The notes: a model not told the origin generated them from the letters alone. DNA of 8,300 nucleotides from Hyphococcus sp. (GCA_021604585.1 BQJG01000097.1:1-8300); one strand, 5' to 3'. Positions 1 to 6,051 are shown, numbered from the stretch's first letter. A program made the numbers and translations.

Positions 1-163
1 CCAGCGCCTGCTCGGCTTGGGGCTCGACCCGATCACTCTGGAGGAAGGCCTTCTCGAAGAGGTCACAGAAATCGCCAAGAAATACGCTCATCGCTGCGAC
101 AAAACCAAAATCCCCTGCATTTCCTATTGGACGACCGAACAACAGGGAAAAGCCAAAGCTTAG
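1..163 (+). CDS. C-terminal end of an unrecognised protein (partial)
   Basis: An open frame enters from the left edge (codons starting at position 2) and ends at TAG 161-163, giving 53 visible residues. The tail has an acidic helical stretch (LEEGLLEEVTEIAKKYAHRC) and then a basic, cysteine-containing end (KIPCISYWTTEQQGKAKA). I do not recognise the family and assign no function. Support for its being real: codon use resembles the neighbours, the frame has no stop, and its stop lies only 4 bp from the stop of the convergent thioredoxin-like gene, as expected for two genes meeting tail to tail. The real start and most of the protein lie outside the window. Confidence 0.6.
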   Translation, partial: QRLLGLGLDPITLEEGLLEEVTEIAKKYAHRCDKTKIPCISYWTTEQQGKAKA

Positions 164-167
164 CGCA

Positions 168-755
168 CTATTTACCGCCAGCGAAACGCTCAAAATAAGC
201 GAGCGTTTCGTCGTATGATTTAGAATCCGCTGTGCGCCAGTCATGCACACTGTCGCGGTTTAACAAGGCGCCTTCCGGCGACAGAATCAGCACTGTTGGC
301 GTTCCCAACATTTCCACAACGCCAAATCGCGAAGCGACATCTAGATTGCGGTCACGATAACCGACATCAACCCAGACAAGCTCGTAGCCTTTTGCAAGAA
401 CTTCAGCGAGTTCAGGCCCTTCAAATTTTCCCGCAAGCCCGCGGCTATCATGACACCAGTTGCCGCCTAGCACGAGCAAGACATGTCGGCTGCTTCTTAT
501 TGCGGCGGCAAGCGCCGCCTCTACGTCGAGCATAGCGTTGCGGGTTGAGTCAAACGGACGAGGGTCGTCATTATGGCGATCAGATTCTTGGTCGACGCCG
601 GTAAACGCGGCTTCTACCACATCGCCCGAAATGCCAGCAGTCGTTTTAACTGCAGACTTGGTGACGCCCGCAGCAAGCCCCACAGTGGTTGTGGCCGTTT
701 TAACGCATGCAGACACGCAAAGTAGCGCCATCACCAACATCAAGACTCTGCACAT
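168..755 (-). CDS. Thioredoxin-fold lipoprotein with a single active-site cysteine
   Basis: A predicted lipoprotein of 195 aa. The first 16 residues form a short signal peptide ending in the lipobox V-S-A-C, so Cys17 would be lipidated and the protein anchored on the periplasmic side. A linker rich in Ala, Thr, Gly and Val (about residues 18-55) leads to a thioredoxin-like domain (about 75-190). This has a hydrophobic strand (VLLVLGGNW), the active-site position WCHDS at 100-104, and the cis-proline loop GTPTV with Pro153. The usual CXXC is therefore C-H-D-S: the second cysteine is missing, so ordinary dithiol reductase activity is unlikely. A chaperone, mixed-disulfide or peroxidatic role is possible but unproven. 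The ATG at 755 is chosen because GGAG lies 9 nt upstream and it gives a proper signal peptide. An in-frame GTG at 791 would overlap the upstream gene and put an acidic residue ahead of the signal core. It is the last gene of a probable three-gene operon, 25 bp after the aminotransferase. Confidence 0.88.
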   Translation of the reverse strand: MCRVLMLVMALLCVSACVKTATTTVGLAAGVTKSAVKTTAGISGDVVEAAFTGVDQESDRHNDDPRPFDSTRNAMLDVEAALAAAIRSSRHVLLVLGGNWCHDSRGLAGKFEGPELAEVLAKGYELVWVDVGYRDRNLDVASRFGVVEMLGTPTVLILSPEGALLNRDSVHDWRTADSKSYDETLAYFERFAGGK

Positions 756-764
756 CAACGCACT

Positions 765-768
765 CTCC
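765..768 (-). promoter_or_regulatory. Shine-Dalgarno site deciding the lipoprotein start
   Basis: Read on the minus strand this is GGAG, nine bases before ATG 755-753. The other in-frame starts (GTG 791, ATG 770) have no comparable site. It lies just after the stop codon of the aminotransferase, which fits reinitiation within one transcript. Confidence 0.5.
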
Positions 769-780
769 ATTACGCCGTAC

Positions 781-1950
781 TTATCGCACACAATACGCGG
801 CGAGACGTGACGCTGCTTCTTCTATTACCTCGAATCGCTTGCAGAAGCAAAACCGTACATAATTGCGCGGGACATCCTTTTGTGACGGATGATAAAAGGC
901 TGAAATCGGGACTGCGGCGACTTTCGCCTTTTCGGTAATTTCTCGACAGAAGGCAGCATCATCGTTACGGCCCACAGAACGAATATCGACAGTGACAAAA
1001 TACGTTCCTTCACAGGGAAACACTTCAAACCCTGCACGCGCGAGACCCGCTGTCATCCGGTCGCGCTTTTCCTGCATGTCGCTTTTGAAGCGTTCGTAAT
1101 ATTCGTCGCCAAGCGCCAACCCCGCCGCGACAGCCTTTTGCAGATTGGGCGGCGATGTATACGACAAATGTTGATGCGCTTTCATGACGCCAGTGATCAG
1201 GGATTTCGGACCCGTGACATAGCCAATCCGAAAACCTGTCACCGAGAATGTCTTGCCCGCAGAACCAATGCGAATGCAACGTTCGCGCATGCCCGGCAAG
1301 GTCATCAAAGGAATGTGTGGCTTAGCGTCAAAGATCAATTGTTCGTATACTTCATCACACACAACGATCAGATCATGTTCGCGTGCGGCGTCCGCCACAA
1401 TTTCAAGCTCGGCGCGCGTCATCACTTTGCCGAGCGGATTGTGCGGCGTGTTGATGACGATGATTTTCGTCTTGGCCGTGATCGCCGCGTTTAACGCCGC
1501 ACGGTCTAACCGCCATTCAGGTGGCGCGAGATCAACAAACCGTATGGTCGCGCCAGTCGCTTCGATTTGCGGCGCGTAACATTCATAAAACGGCGTGAGC
1601 AACACCACCTCGTCATCAGGCGTCAAAAACCCCTGAAAGGCGGCGGCGAGCCCCTCGGTTGCGCCAGACACAACGAGCGTTTCCGTCGTCGGATCAACAT
1701 CAAGTCCGTAAAACCGCTTGTTGTCGCGCGCCACCGCCTCCCGCAATTCAGGCAATCCTTCTACGGGCGCATATTGGTTGGGGCCGGCGATCAACGCCTT
1801 TGCCGCAAGCTTTAAAATCTCCGCCGGACCATCTTCATCGGGGAAGCCCTGTCCGAGATTAATGGCGTCATGCTTAAGCGCCAGCGCCGACATGGTGGGA
1901 AAGATAGACTGCGGCCGCGCCGAATAAACCGGGTTGAGGCGGTCAGTCAT
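781..1950 (-). CDS. Class I/II PLP-dependent aminotransferase (kynurenine/methionine aminotransferase-like)
   Basis: A fold-type I PLP aminotransferase of 389 aa, usual for the family, predicted cytoplasmic. Numbered from the ATG at 1950, NTPHNPLG at 167-174 is the substrate/cofactor Asn loop. CDEVYEQL follows, with Asp199 (pairs with the pyridine nitrogen) and Tyr202. SAGKTFSVTGFRIGY carries the Schiff-base Lys233 and phosphate-binding Arg241. Arg366 in VRFCF is the expected carboxylate-binding arginine. The NxPHNPxG form and the N-terminal INLGQGFPD segment are typical of the kynurenine-oxoglutarate / methionine (YbdL-like) branch rather than aspartate aminotransferases proper. The amino-acid substrate cannot be read from sequence. 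The start is taken at ATG 1950, 11 bp after the stop of the hydroxylase gene; a GTG at 1977 would overlap that gene. The Shine-Dalgarno is weak, so translational coupling is likely. It is the second gene of the probable operon. Confidence 0.93.
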   Translation of the reverse strand: MTDRLNPVYSARPQSIFPTMSALALKHDAINLGQGFPDEDGPAEILKLAAKALIAGPNQYAPVEGLPELREAVARDNKRFYGLDVDPTTETLVVSGATEGLAAAFQGFLTPDDEVVLLTPFYECYAPQIEATGATIRFVDLAPPEWRLDRAALNAAITAKTKIIVINTPHNPLGKVMTRAELEIVADAAREHDLIVVCDEVYEQLIFDAKPHIPLMTLPGMRERCIRIGSAGKTFSVTGFRIGYVTGPKSLITGVMKAHQHLSYTSPPNLQKAVAAGLALGDEYYERFKSDMQEKRDRMTAGLARAGFEVFPCEGTYFVTVDIRSVGRNDDAAFCREITEKAKVAAVPISAFYHPSQKDVPRNYVRFCFCKRFEVIEEAASRLAAYCVR

Positions 1951-1961
1951 GGGAGCGCGGC

Positions 1962-2627
1962 TCAAAGTTCGGCCCACATCTGCAACAAATTGGCGGCCGT
2001 CTTGGCGAGCAGGTCCGAGTTTTTCGATTTTCCATACTGTTCAAACAAATCGAGCCGCGCCACATTAAGGTCGTACAAAATCTCGCGCTTTTTTGCATCG
2101 CGCACCATGGAATGCGCCCAGCCCACTGCCGCGAGGCGTTCGCCGCGCGTCACCTCTTCAACCCGGTGGAGCATGGTTGAGGGATAAATCACCATCGACC
2201 CTGCCGCGAGTTTGATCTTGCGTTCCCCGGCGCCGTCTTCCAGCACCAACGCACCGCCATCACAGGCATCCGGTTCGCTTAAAAACAACGTGAACGATAC
2301 ATCGCGGCGCATATCCCCGCCAGAGATCGGGTGATCCACATGAGCGCCATAGGACATCCCTGGCTGGTAGCGGCTCAGCATGATCGGCGAGAGCTTTCTT
2401 GGCCGAGCCGCGAGGCGAAACTCGGGATGCCGGAAAATCGCATCGCCAATAGCGCGCCGGATCGGCTCGGCCACCGGATCATCGGGCACGGCTTGCAAGT
2501 TGTCTTTCACCAGCGACGCCTGCGCGCCGGCGCTGGCGCGGCCATCGCGAAAACCGATCCGGTCAAACGCCGCGCAAATTTCACGGACGGCTTGGCCGGG
2601 AAGAACCTGGTCGAAGAATGCAATCAT
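1962..2627 (-). CDS. PKHD-type Fe(II)/2-oxoglutarate-dependent hydroxylase (YbiX/PiuC family)
   Basis: A 221-aa member of the prolyl-4-hydroxylase-like Fe(II)/2-oxoglutarate dioxygenases, close to the usual YbiX/PiuC length. From ATG 2627, YGAHVDHP supplies the HxD iron ligands His96 and Asp98. STMLHRVEEV supplies the distal His154, and GERLAAVGW contains Arg164, expected to bind the 2-oxoglutarate carboxylate. The C-terminal 50 residues (LYDLNVARLDLFEQYG) match the helical extension typical of PKHD hydroxylases. Family members are often iron-regulated and lie beside siderophore receptors; none is visible here, and the substrate is unknown. A TTG at 2699 would add 24 residues, but ATG 2627 starts directly with the family N terminus (IAFFDQVLPG). 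It is the first gene of a probable operon with the aminotransferase and lipoprotein, and divergent from the AEC permease across a 116-bp gap that must hold both promoters. Confidence 0.92.
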   Translation of the reverse strand: MIAFFDQVLPGQAVREICAAFDRIGFRDGRASAGAQASLVKDNLQAVPDDPVAEPIRRAIGDAIFRHPEFRLAARPRKLSPIMLSRYQPGMSYGAHVDHPISGGDMRRDVSFTLFLSEPDACDGGALVLEDGAGERKIKLAAGSMVIYPSTMLHRVEEVTRGERLAAVGWAHSMVRDAKKREILYDLNVARLDLFEQYGKSKNSDLLAKTAANLLQMWAEL

Positions 2628-2743
2628 CACCGGCTTATAGACCAATCCCGGCCCGGCTGGCGAGATGTGAAGTAAAAAACGCCAACGATCGCTCGACAAT
2701 ATGCATCAATGCTGACATCGCTGCGCCATGGAACACAATCGCC

Positions 2744-3679
2744 ATGAGTGACATCCTCAATATCATCGCCCCCGTCTTCATCATCATTGCCTGCGGCTAT
2801 GGCGCAGCCAAGTCGGGCCTGATCGCACGCGAGGGCGTGAAGGGGCTCAACGACTTCGTTCTTTATTTCTGCATCCCTCCATTGCTTTTCCGCACCATGC
2901 AGACGGTCGATCTTTCCATGTCGGCCACCGGCGTGTGGAGCGCCTACTACACCGCTGCGGCGATTATCTGGTTCAGCGTCTTGTTGGCGGCGCGCCGCGT
3001 AAAGGGGCTCGGCGATGCTGGCGGATCCGCAACTGCATTCGCATCAACCTTCGGAAATCTCGGCATGATGGGCCTTTCCATCGCCTATCTCGCCTTTGGC
3101 GAAGAAGGTCTGATCACCGCCGCGCTGATTATCGCCGTTCACGCATCGAGCCACTGGTTCTTTGGCACGCTCTGGGCCGAACTCGCCAATGCGGAGCGCG
3201 GTGTCAATCTCGCCAAGATCACCGGCGGCGTCATTGTCTCGCTGGCCAAGAACCCGGTCGTGCTGGCCCTTGCCGCAGGCGGGTTTTGGAACGCGTCCGG
3301 CTTCGCCATGCCGCTGATCGGCGAGCGGCTCATCGATCTTGGCGGCGACGCCGCGATTCCGGCCGGCTTGTTCGGCCTCGGGCTCGGCGTCGCGGGCTAT
3401 CCCCTGCGCGGCAATCTTTCCGCCGTGGGCGCGATCATGGCGCTGAAAATGGTCCTCTTCCCGCTGATCGCCTGGGCGCTCGCCGCGCTCGTCTTTCATC
3501 TTGAGCCGCGCGAAACGGCGCTGGTCACGCTCTTCGCCGCGCTGCCTACGGGGATCAACCCATATCTCTTCGCAGTGAAATTCAACGCCAGCGTCACGGC
3601 GGTTTCGGGGGCCATCGCCATCGGCACAATCTTTTCGGCGCTGACGATTCCGGTCGTCTTGTGGCTGGTCGGGCGCTGA
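2744..3679 (+). CDS. AEC-family (auxin efflux carrier) permease
   Basis: A 311-aa inner-membrane protein of the AEC/bile-acid:arsenite:riboflavin transporter superfamily. About ten hydrophobic segments are visible (roughly residues 1-20, 32-52, 62-84, 100-120, 122-145, 165-183, 200-220, 226-252, 257-280, 285-310), in the two repeats of five usual for the family. Recognisable signatures are FVLYFCIPPLLFRTM in the second segment, FGNLGMMGLSI near the first crossover, and FAALPTGINPYLFA followed by FSALTIPVVL near the end. Bacterial AEC proteins export or import carboxylates such as malate, but the substrate here is unknown. ATG 2744 places the first membrane segment at the N terminus as expected; the frame is open further upstream, but that extension is not membrane-like. 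No strong Shine-Dalgarno is seen. It is transcribed away from the hydroxylase operon and convergent with the secreted-protein gene. Confidence 0.92.
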   Translation: MSDILNIIAPVFIIIACGYGAAKSGLIAREGVKGLNDFVLYFCIPPLLFRTMQTVDLSMSATGVWSAYYTAAAIIWFSVLLAARRVKGLGDAGGSATAFASTFGNLGMMGLSIAYLAFGEEGLITAALIIAVHASSHWFFGTLWAELANAERGVNLAKITGGVIVSLAKNPVVLALAAGGFWNASGFAMPLIGERLIDLGGDAAIPAGLFGLGLGVAGYPLRGNLSAVGAIMALKMVLFPLIAWALAALVFHLEPRETALVTLFAALPTGINPYLFAVKFNASVTAVSGAIAIGTIFSALTIPVVLWLVGR

Positions 3680-3712
3680 CGCGCTGCTGCCATCAGGATT
3701 GCGTCAGCGCCC
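3671..3712. terminator. 12-bp perfect inverted repeat over the permease stop codon
   Basis: GGGCGCTGACGC (3671-3682) and its exact complement GCGTCAGCGCCC (3701-3712) flank an 18-base loop. The left arm contains the TGA stop of the permease. It lies between two convergent genes, where a two-way terminator would be expected, but neither side has a T run, so it may act as a Rho-assisted terminator or an mRNA 3'-end stabiliser. A shorter copy of part of the right arm (GTCAGCGC) recurs at 3734-3741, in the end of the opposing gene. Confidence 0.45.
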
Positions 3713-3729
3713 GAGTGATCGCCGTTAGC

Positions 3730-4188
3730 TTAGTCAGCGCATTCATTCTCCCACTGGATGTAAACACCAAAAACTTTTCGCGAAGGCGTTGCATAATCCA
3801 CCAGCACAGACCGGCGCGTGGCGGCGGCGCGCTCCAGCGTGTCGAGGAAGCGCGTCCACTTTAACGTCTGCGCCGTCGTCGCCAGCGGCAGCGGCGTGCC
3901 GTCAGGAATATAACGGATCGCGTCACCCTCCAGGTTGAACAGCCGGTCGCCTTCGGACGTCGCCACCGTGAAGGATACGCTATATCCGCTTACGGATTGA
4001 ATATTGTAGAGCTGCTGCTTGATGCAGCCCGCCGCGCGGTGCTGACCCGGCGCCAGCACATCCGGCAGCTTGACGCCGCCTGGCAGTTTGCGGACGGGGC
4101 TGTCAATCTCCGGTGCGGGCGCGGAAATTTGCGCGACGGCGGGACCGGCGATGAACGCGGCGGCGAGAATGGCTGGAAGGTATTTCAT
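3730..4188 (-). CDS. Small secreted protein of unknown function
   Basis: A 152-aa protein that I cannot assign to a family. ATG 4188 is well supported: AGGGGAG lies five bases upstream and the protein opens with a textbook Sec signal peptide (MKYLPAILAAAFIAGPAVA, cleavage predicted after AVA at residue 19). The mature part starts with a proline-rich segment (about 20-48). A mixed, probably beta-rich globular region follows (about 50-150), with many aromatic and charged residues. Two cysteines, Cys55 and Cys150, sit near the two ends of that region and could form a disulfide in the periplasm. No catalytic motif is visible. It follows the MAPEG gene on the same strand after an 87-bp gap, so it may share its transcript or have its own promoter. 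Confidence 0.82.
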   Translation of the reverse strand: MKYLPAILAAAFIAGPAVAQISAPAPEIDSPVRKLPGGVKLPDVLAPGQHRAAGCIKQQLYNIQSVSGYSVSFTVATSEGDRLFNLEGDAIRYIPDGTPLPLATTAQTLKWTRFLDTLERAAATRRSVLVDYATPSRKVFGVYIQWENECAD

Positions 4189-4255
4189 GGAGTCTCCCCT
4201 TTTTGGTCTGATGAGCCGCCAGCTTAGCAGTTTTTCCACGCTGCGCGATGCATGA

Positions 4256-4271
4256 CGCAATGTTAATTGCG
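4256..4271. repeat. Small hairpin after the MAPEG gene
   Basis: CGCAAT (4256-4261) and ATTGCG (4266-4271) are perfect complements around a four-base loop, just past the MAPEG stop codon. The stem is short and no T run follows, so it is at best a weak terminator or a small protein-binding palindrome ahead of the secreted-protein gene. Confidence 0.25.
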
Positions 4272-4275
4272 CGCC

Positions 4276-4686
4276 CTAGAACAGCGACGCCGCGTGAAAT
4301 AACAGCAAAACCGCCAGCAGCGAGCCCGTAATATAGGTGCCGAGGGCGCCGGCGAATTTCAACGGATTGGCGGTGTGAATGCTCTCGCTGGTCAAGACGC
4401 CCGCCGCATGAACATAGCGCGCCGCGACGGCGAGCAGCATCAGCGCCGCCACCCACCACGGCATGAGCGGCAGGCGCAGACCGAGCGCGAGGATCAACAG
4501 CGACAAGGTCGGCACATATTCAATGCAGTTGCCATGGGCGCGGATCGCTTTTCGCAGCGGGCTTTTCGGATCGCCCTCCGCCTCATGCTGGGTGTGCATC
4601 ACCGAGCCGCGCACCCGGGATACGTTGAGGCCGAGCATGAAAACCAGAAGGCCCATCAGGCCGACAGACAAGAGCGCATAAGGCAT
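4276..4686 (-). CDS. MAPEG-family membrane protein
   Basis: A 136-aa integral membrane protein of the MAPEG family (membrane-associated proteins in eicosanoid and glutathione metabolism), with the usual length and four hydrophobic segments (about residues 1-22, 52-72, 75-97, 112-133). The diagnostic stretch is RAHGNCIEYVPT at 49-60, with the Arg, His, Asn and Glu that recur across the family near the glutathione-binding site. RYVHAAG at 90-96 matches the conserved segment after the third helix. Family members are glutathione transferases or peroxidases acting on hydrophobic substrates, but many bacterial ones are uncharacterised, so the activity is not assigned. The ATG at 4686 has AAGGA eight bases upstream. 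Its upstream region is long and highly structured, and it probably heads a short transcript including the secreted-protein gene. Confidence 0.9.
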   Translation of the reverse strand: MPYALLSVGLMGLLVFMLGLNVSRVRGSVMHTQHEAEGDPKSPLRKAIRAHGNCIEYVPTLSLLILALGLRLPLMPWWVAALMLLAVAARYVHAAGVLTSESIHTANPLKFAGALGTYITGSLLAVLLLFHAASLF

Positions 4687-4711
4687 GGGGTCGTTCCTTT
4701 GTGACTGCGTC

Positions 4712-4745
4712 CCGCTTAAGGGCGTTCAGGAGGAGGAACAAGCGG
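4712..4745. promoter_or_regulatory. Hairpin presenting a CTCCTCCT (anti-Shine-Dalgarno) loop upstream of the MAPEG gene
   Basis: CCGCTT (4712-4717) pairs with AAGCGG (4740-4745), and GTTC (4724-4727) with GAAC (4736-4739), leaving a six-base bulge and an eight-base loop. On the minus strand, in the leader of the MAPEG gene, the loop reads CTCCTCCT; on the plus strand it reads AGGAGGAG. GCGGCGC (4742-4748) can instead pair with GCGCCGC (4759-4765), which shares bases with the first stem, so the two structures exclude each other, as in an attenuator. Function and transcribed strand are unknown. Confidence 0.3.
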
Positions 4746-4802
4746 CGCGCACAGACCGGCGCCGCCGCGCTCCGGACGGAGACGAACGCATCAGGTGGAG
4801 AG

Positions 4803-4868
4803 GTGCGCGGGACGTGAAACATCCTCATCGCTTGGTATTAGCACATGGACGCATCACGTCCCGCGCGC
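4803..4868. repeat. 15-bp inverted repeat around a 36-base loop
   Basis: The arms at 4803-4817 and 4854-4868 are complementary over 15 positions with one G-T mismatch; the core GCGCGGGACGTGA/TCACGTCCCGCGC is perfect. On the plus strand the right arm is followed by GGCTTTT, which resembles a weak intrinsic terminator. The loop is less GC-rich than the arms. Possible roles are an RNA structural element in the MAPEG leader, a terminator, or the core of a small repeat. Confidence 0.55.
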
Positions 4869-5253
4869 GGCTTTTACAGCGCCGCCAATCGATCGCGTCC
4901 GGCGCATGGCTTCCCGCAGCAAGAGGTCTGGGAAGACCACGCCTTTCCCCGAAGGCTCGACTGAAGCAGCCGGCCGGGTCTAAGCCGCCTGTCCGTCTCC
5001 GGCCCGCGCGAAAACACGCGTTTGAGTTAGCCAAAGCAGGCGGCCGCCCGCACGCCGCGACCGGACCCGCTAAGAAACGGCGAGCTCAACGCCTCTCCGT
5101 GATCCGGTTACGGAAGATCATAAGCGCGCGCCGGTTTTGGTGGACAACTATTCACCAACACGGGGTTTTATGAAAGAATTCAACATAAATGATGTAAAAT
5201 GCTGCACTGTCACTCGCCTTATACGTGTACGGATCAAGCGCTCTTTTTTATGT

Positions 5254-5400
5254 CGCAACCCCCACCCCCCTTCGGGATACTTCCCCCATTATCATGGGGG
5301 AAGAAAAGCTGCGCCGACCCTGAAACAGAAGCGCCCTCCTCCTCCGTGCAAACGGGGGAGGTGTCGGATCGGACGTCCGTCCGGAACGACGGAGGGGTTA
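5254..5400. repeat. Intergenic palindromic repeat unit (three G/C-run hairpins)
   Basis: Three hairpins lie in a row: CTTCCCCCAT/ATGGGGGAAG (5280-5303, 4-base loop); CCTCCTCCGT/ACGGGGGAGG (5338-5361, GCAA loop, one G-T pair); and TCCGTC/GACGGA (5376-5393). The last overlaps the palindrome CGGACGTCCG (5370-5379). The CCCCTCCGTC and CCTCCCCC blocks resemble dispersed intergenic repeats I associate with alphaproteobacterial genomes. That it is repeated elsewhere in this genome is an inference. It starts just past the stop of the M15 peptidase gene and may also help end that transcript. Confidence 0.5.
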
Positions 5401-5409
5401 GTCGCCTCC

Positions 5410-6051
5410 TTAATCCCCAGACGGCGAGAAATGCATGAAGTCTTTTTGCCGGCCGGAAAGTTCGCCGCCCCATTGCCAGCCCATCGCGCGCATTTCTTCA
5501 TAGAACGGCGTGTCGGGCGAAATCCCAACCGGAGCGGACGGGCGCCATTCGCCGCCACGGATCAGGCGGCAGGCGCGCGAAAACTCCGTACAGCGATCAT
5601 AAAGCCCGTTGGTCTCGGCATTGACGTCAATGGCGAGGCCGAAGGCATGGTTTGAATATTCGGTGCGGCGCCCCTGTGCGTCGAGCACGCCTTTCGAGCG
5701 CCCGGCGCGATAGCCGGTGACGGTGTCGATCTTGAAACCGGCGTCCATGGCGCGGCGCAGGGCCGTCTCCACATCATCGGCGACCGCCTTACAGACCTGA
5801 AACGGTTCGACGCCGGGCAGCACAATCTCCACCTGATCCTCGCGGCAGATGGAACAGCCGGTCAACCCGTCGCGCTCGTCATCGCTCAGCGCGGCATAAG
5901 GCTTTTCAACCTCGCTTATATCGACGGCCCGGCGCTCAGCGGCTGACCATGTGGAGTCGGCATAGGTGCAGGTTTGGGGTGGTGTTTCAATGGCCATTGA
6001 TTCCGACGTTGCCATCAATGCTCCAAAAAAATTTGCCAATAATCCCAACAT
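5410..6051 (-). CDS. M15-family zinc peptidase (VanY/D-Ala-D-Ala carboxypeptidase-like)
   Basis: A predicted cell-wall peptidase of the M15 family that cleaves D-Ala or L-Ala-D-Glu type bonds in peptidoglycan. From ATG 6051 (213 aa), SNHAFGLAIDVNA supplies the zinc ligands His135 and Asp142. WQWGGELSGRQKDFMHFS at the end supplies the third ligand, His207, in the usual WGG...DxxHF context. TVTGYR at about 110-115 matches the conserved Gly-Tyr-Arg before the first ligand. Six cysteines in the protein suggest disulfides and hence export. The start is uncertain. ATG 6051 gives a hydrophobic but uncharged N terminus (LGLLANFFGALMA) with a weak ribosome site. ATG 6015 has GGAG five bases upstream but loses that segment. 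ATG 5997 is also possible, and a TTG at 6066 extends the frame. The first codons are AT-rich like the adjacent SIR2-like gene, so the original 5' end may have been replaced. Confidence 0.88.
   Translation of the reverse strand: MLGLLANFFGALMATSESMAIETPPQTCTYADSTWSAAERRAVDISEVEKPYAALSDDERDGLTGCSICREDQVEIVLPGVEPFQVCKAVADDVETALRRAMDAGFKIDTVTGYRAGRSKGVLDAQGRRTEYSNHAFGLAIDVNAETNGLYDRCTEFSRACRLIRGGEWRPSAPVGISPDTPFYEEMRAMGWQWGGELSGRQKDFMHFSPSGD
6021..6024 (-). promoter_or_regulatory. Shine-Dalgarno candidate for an internal M15 start
   Basis: GGAG on the minus strand, five bases before ATG 6015-6013. It is the best ribosome site near the gene start and argues for a shorter protein (201 aa) without the hydrophobic N terminus. 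It conflicts with the export suggested by the cysteine content. Confidence 0.35.

Larger units (their letters stand above)
4687..5409. other. Gene-free region of about 720 bp with strong secondary structure
   Basis: No convincing protein gene is found on either strand: the open frames are arginine- and proline-rich with no family resemblance. No tRNA, tmRNA, RNase P or SRP RNA could be recognised. The left part (4712-4868) holds nested and competing hairpins next to the MAPEG start. The middle (about 4870-5130) is GC-rich with minor palindromes, for example TGATC/GATCA at 5100-5120 and CCGCGCGCGG at 4861-4870. At 5137-5158 there is a six-base stem (TTGGTG/CACCAA), followed by an AT-rich patch to about 5250. 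The right part (about 5254-5400) is a hairpin-rich repeat unit. Confidence 0.6.

Noticed and set aside
1951..1977. Upstream GTG start for the aminotransferase
   Set aside because: It would overlap the hydroxylase gene and add residues not typical of the family; ATG 1950 is simpler.
2628..2699. Upstream TTG start for the PKHD hydroxylase
   Set aside because: It adds 24 residues ahead of the recognised family N terminus, uses a rare start and takes up the divergent promoter region.
2628..2743. Possible -35/-10 promoter between the hydroxylase and permease genes
   Set aside because: TCGACA at 2693-2698 has no acceptable -10 element at the right distance. Promoters must exist here, but I cannot place them.
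2935..3504. Second plus-strand frame and minus-strand frames inside the permease gene
   Set aside because: They are out-of-frame readings of a clear ten-helix membrane protein and have shadow-like composition.
4828..4845. Minus-strand GCTAATACC, a string found in 16S rRNA
   Set aside because: No adjoining 16S sequence matches; it is only the loop of the inverted repeat at 4803-4868.
4949..4972. Match to the SRP RNA tetraloop region (GAAGCAGCC preceded by GAAGG)
   Set aside because: The surrounding bases do not form the conserved SRP stem and the GGAAGGAAGCAGCC core is interrupted, so the resemblance is probably chance.
4685..5173. Long plus-strand open frame through the gene-free region
   Set aside because: The product is dominated by Arg, Ala and Pro with no domain-like pattern, it starts inside the MAPEG start region on the opposite strand, and its length is expected by chance in GC-rich DNA.
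5137..5655. Plus-strand open frame starting at GTG 5137
   Set aside because: It runs through the palindromic repeat and then antisense into the well-supported M15 gene; most of it is a shadow frame.
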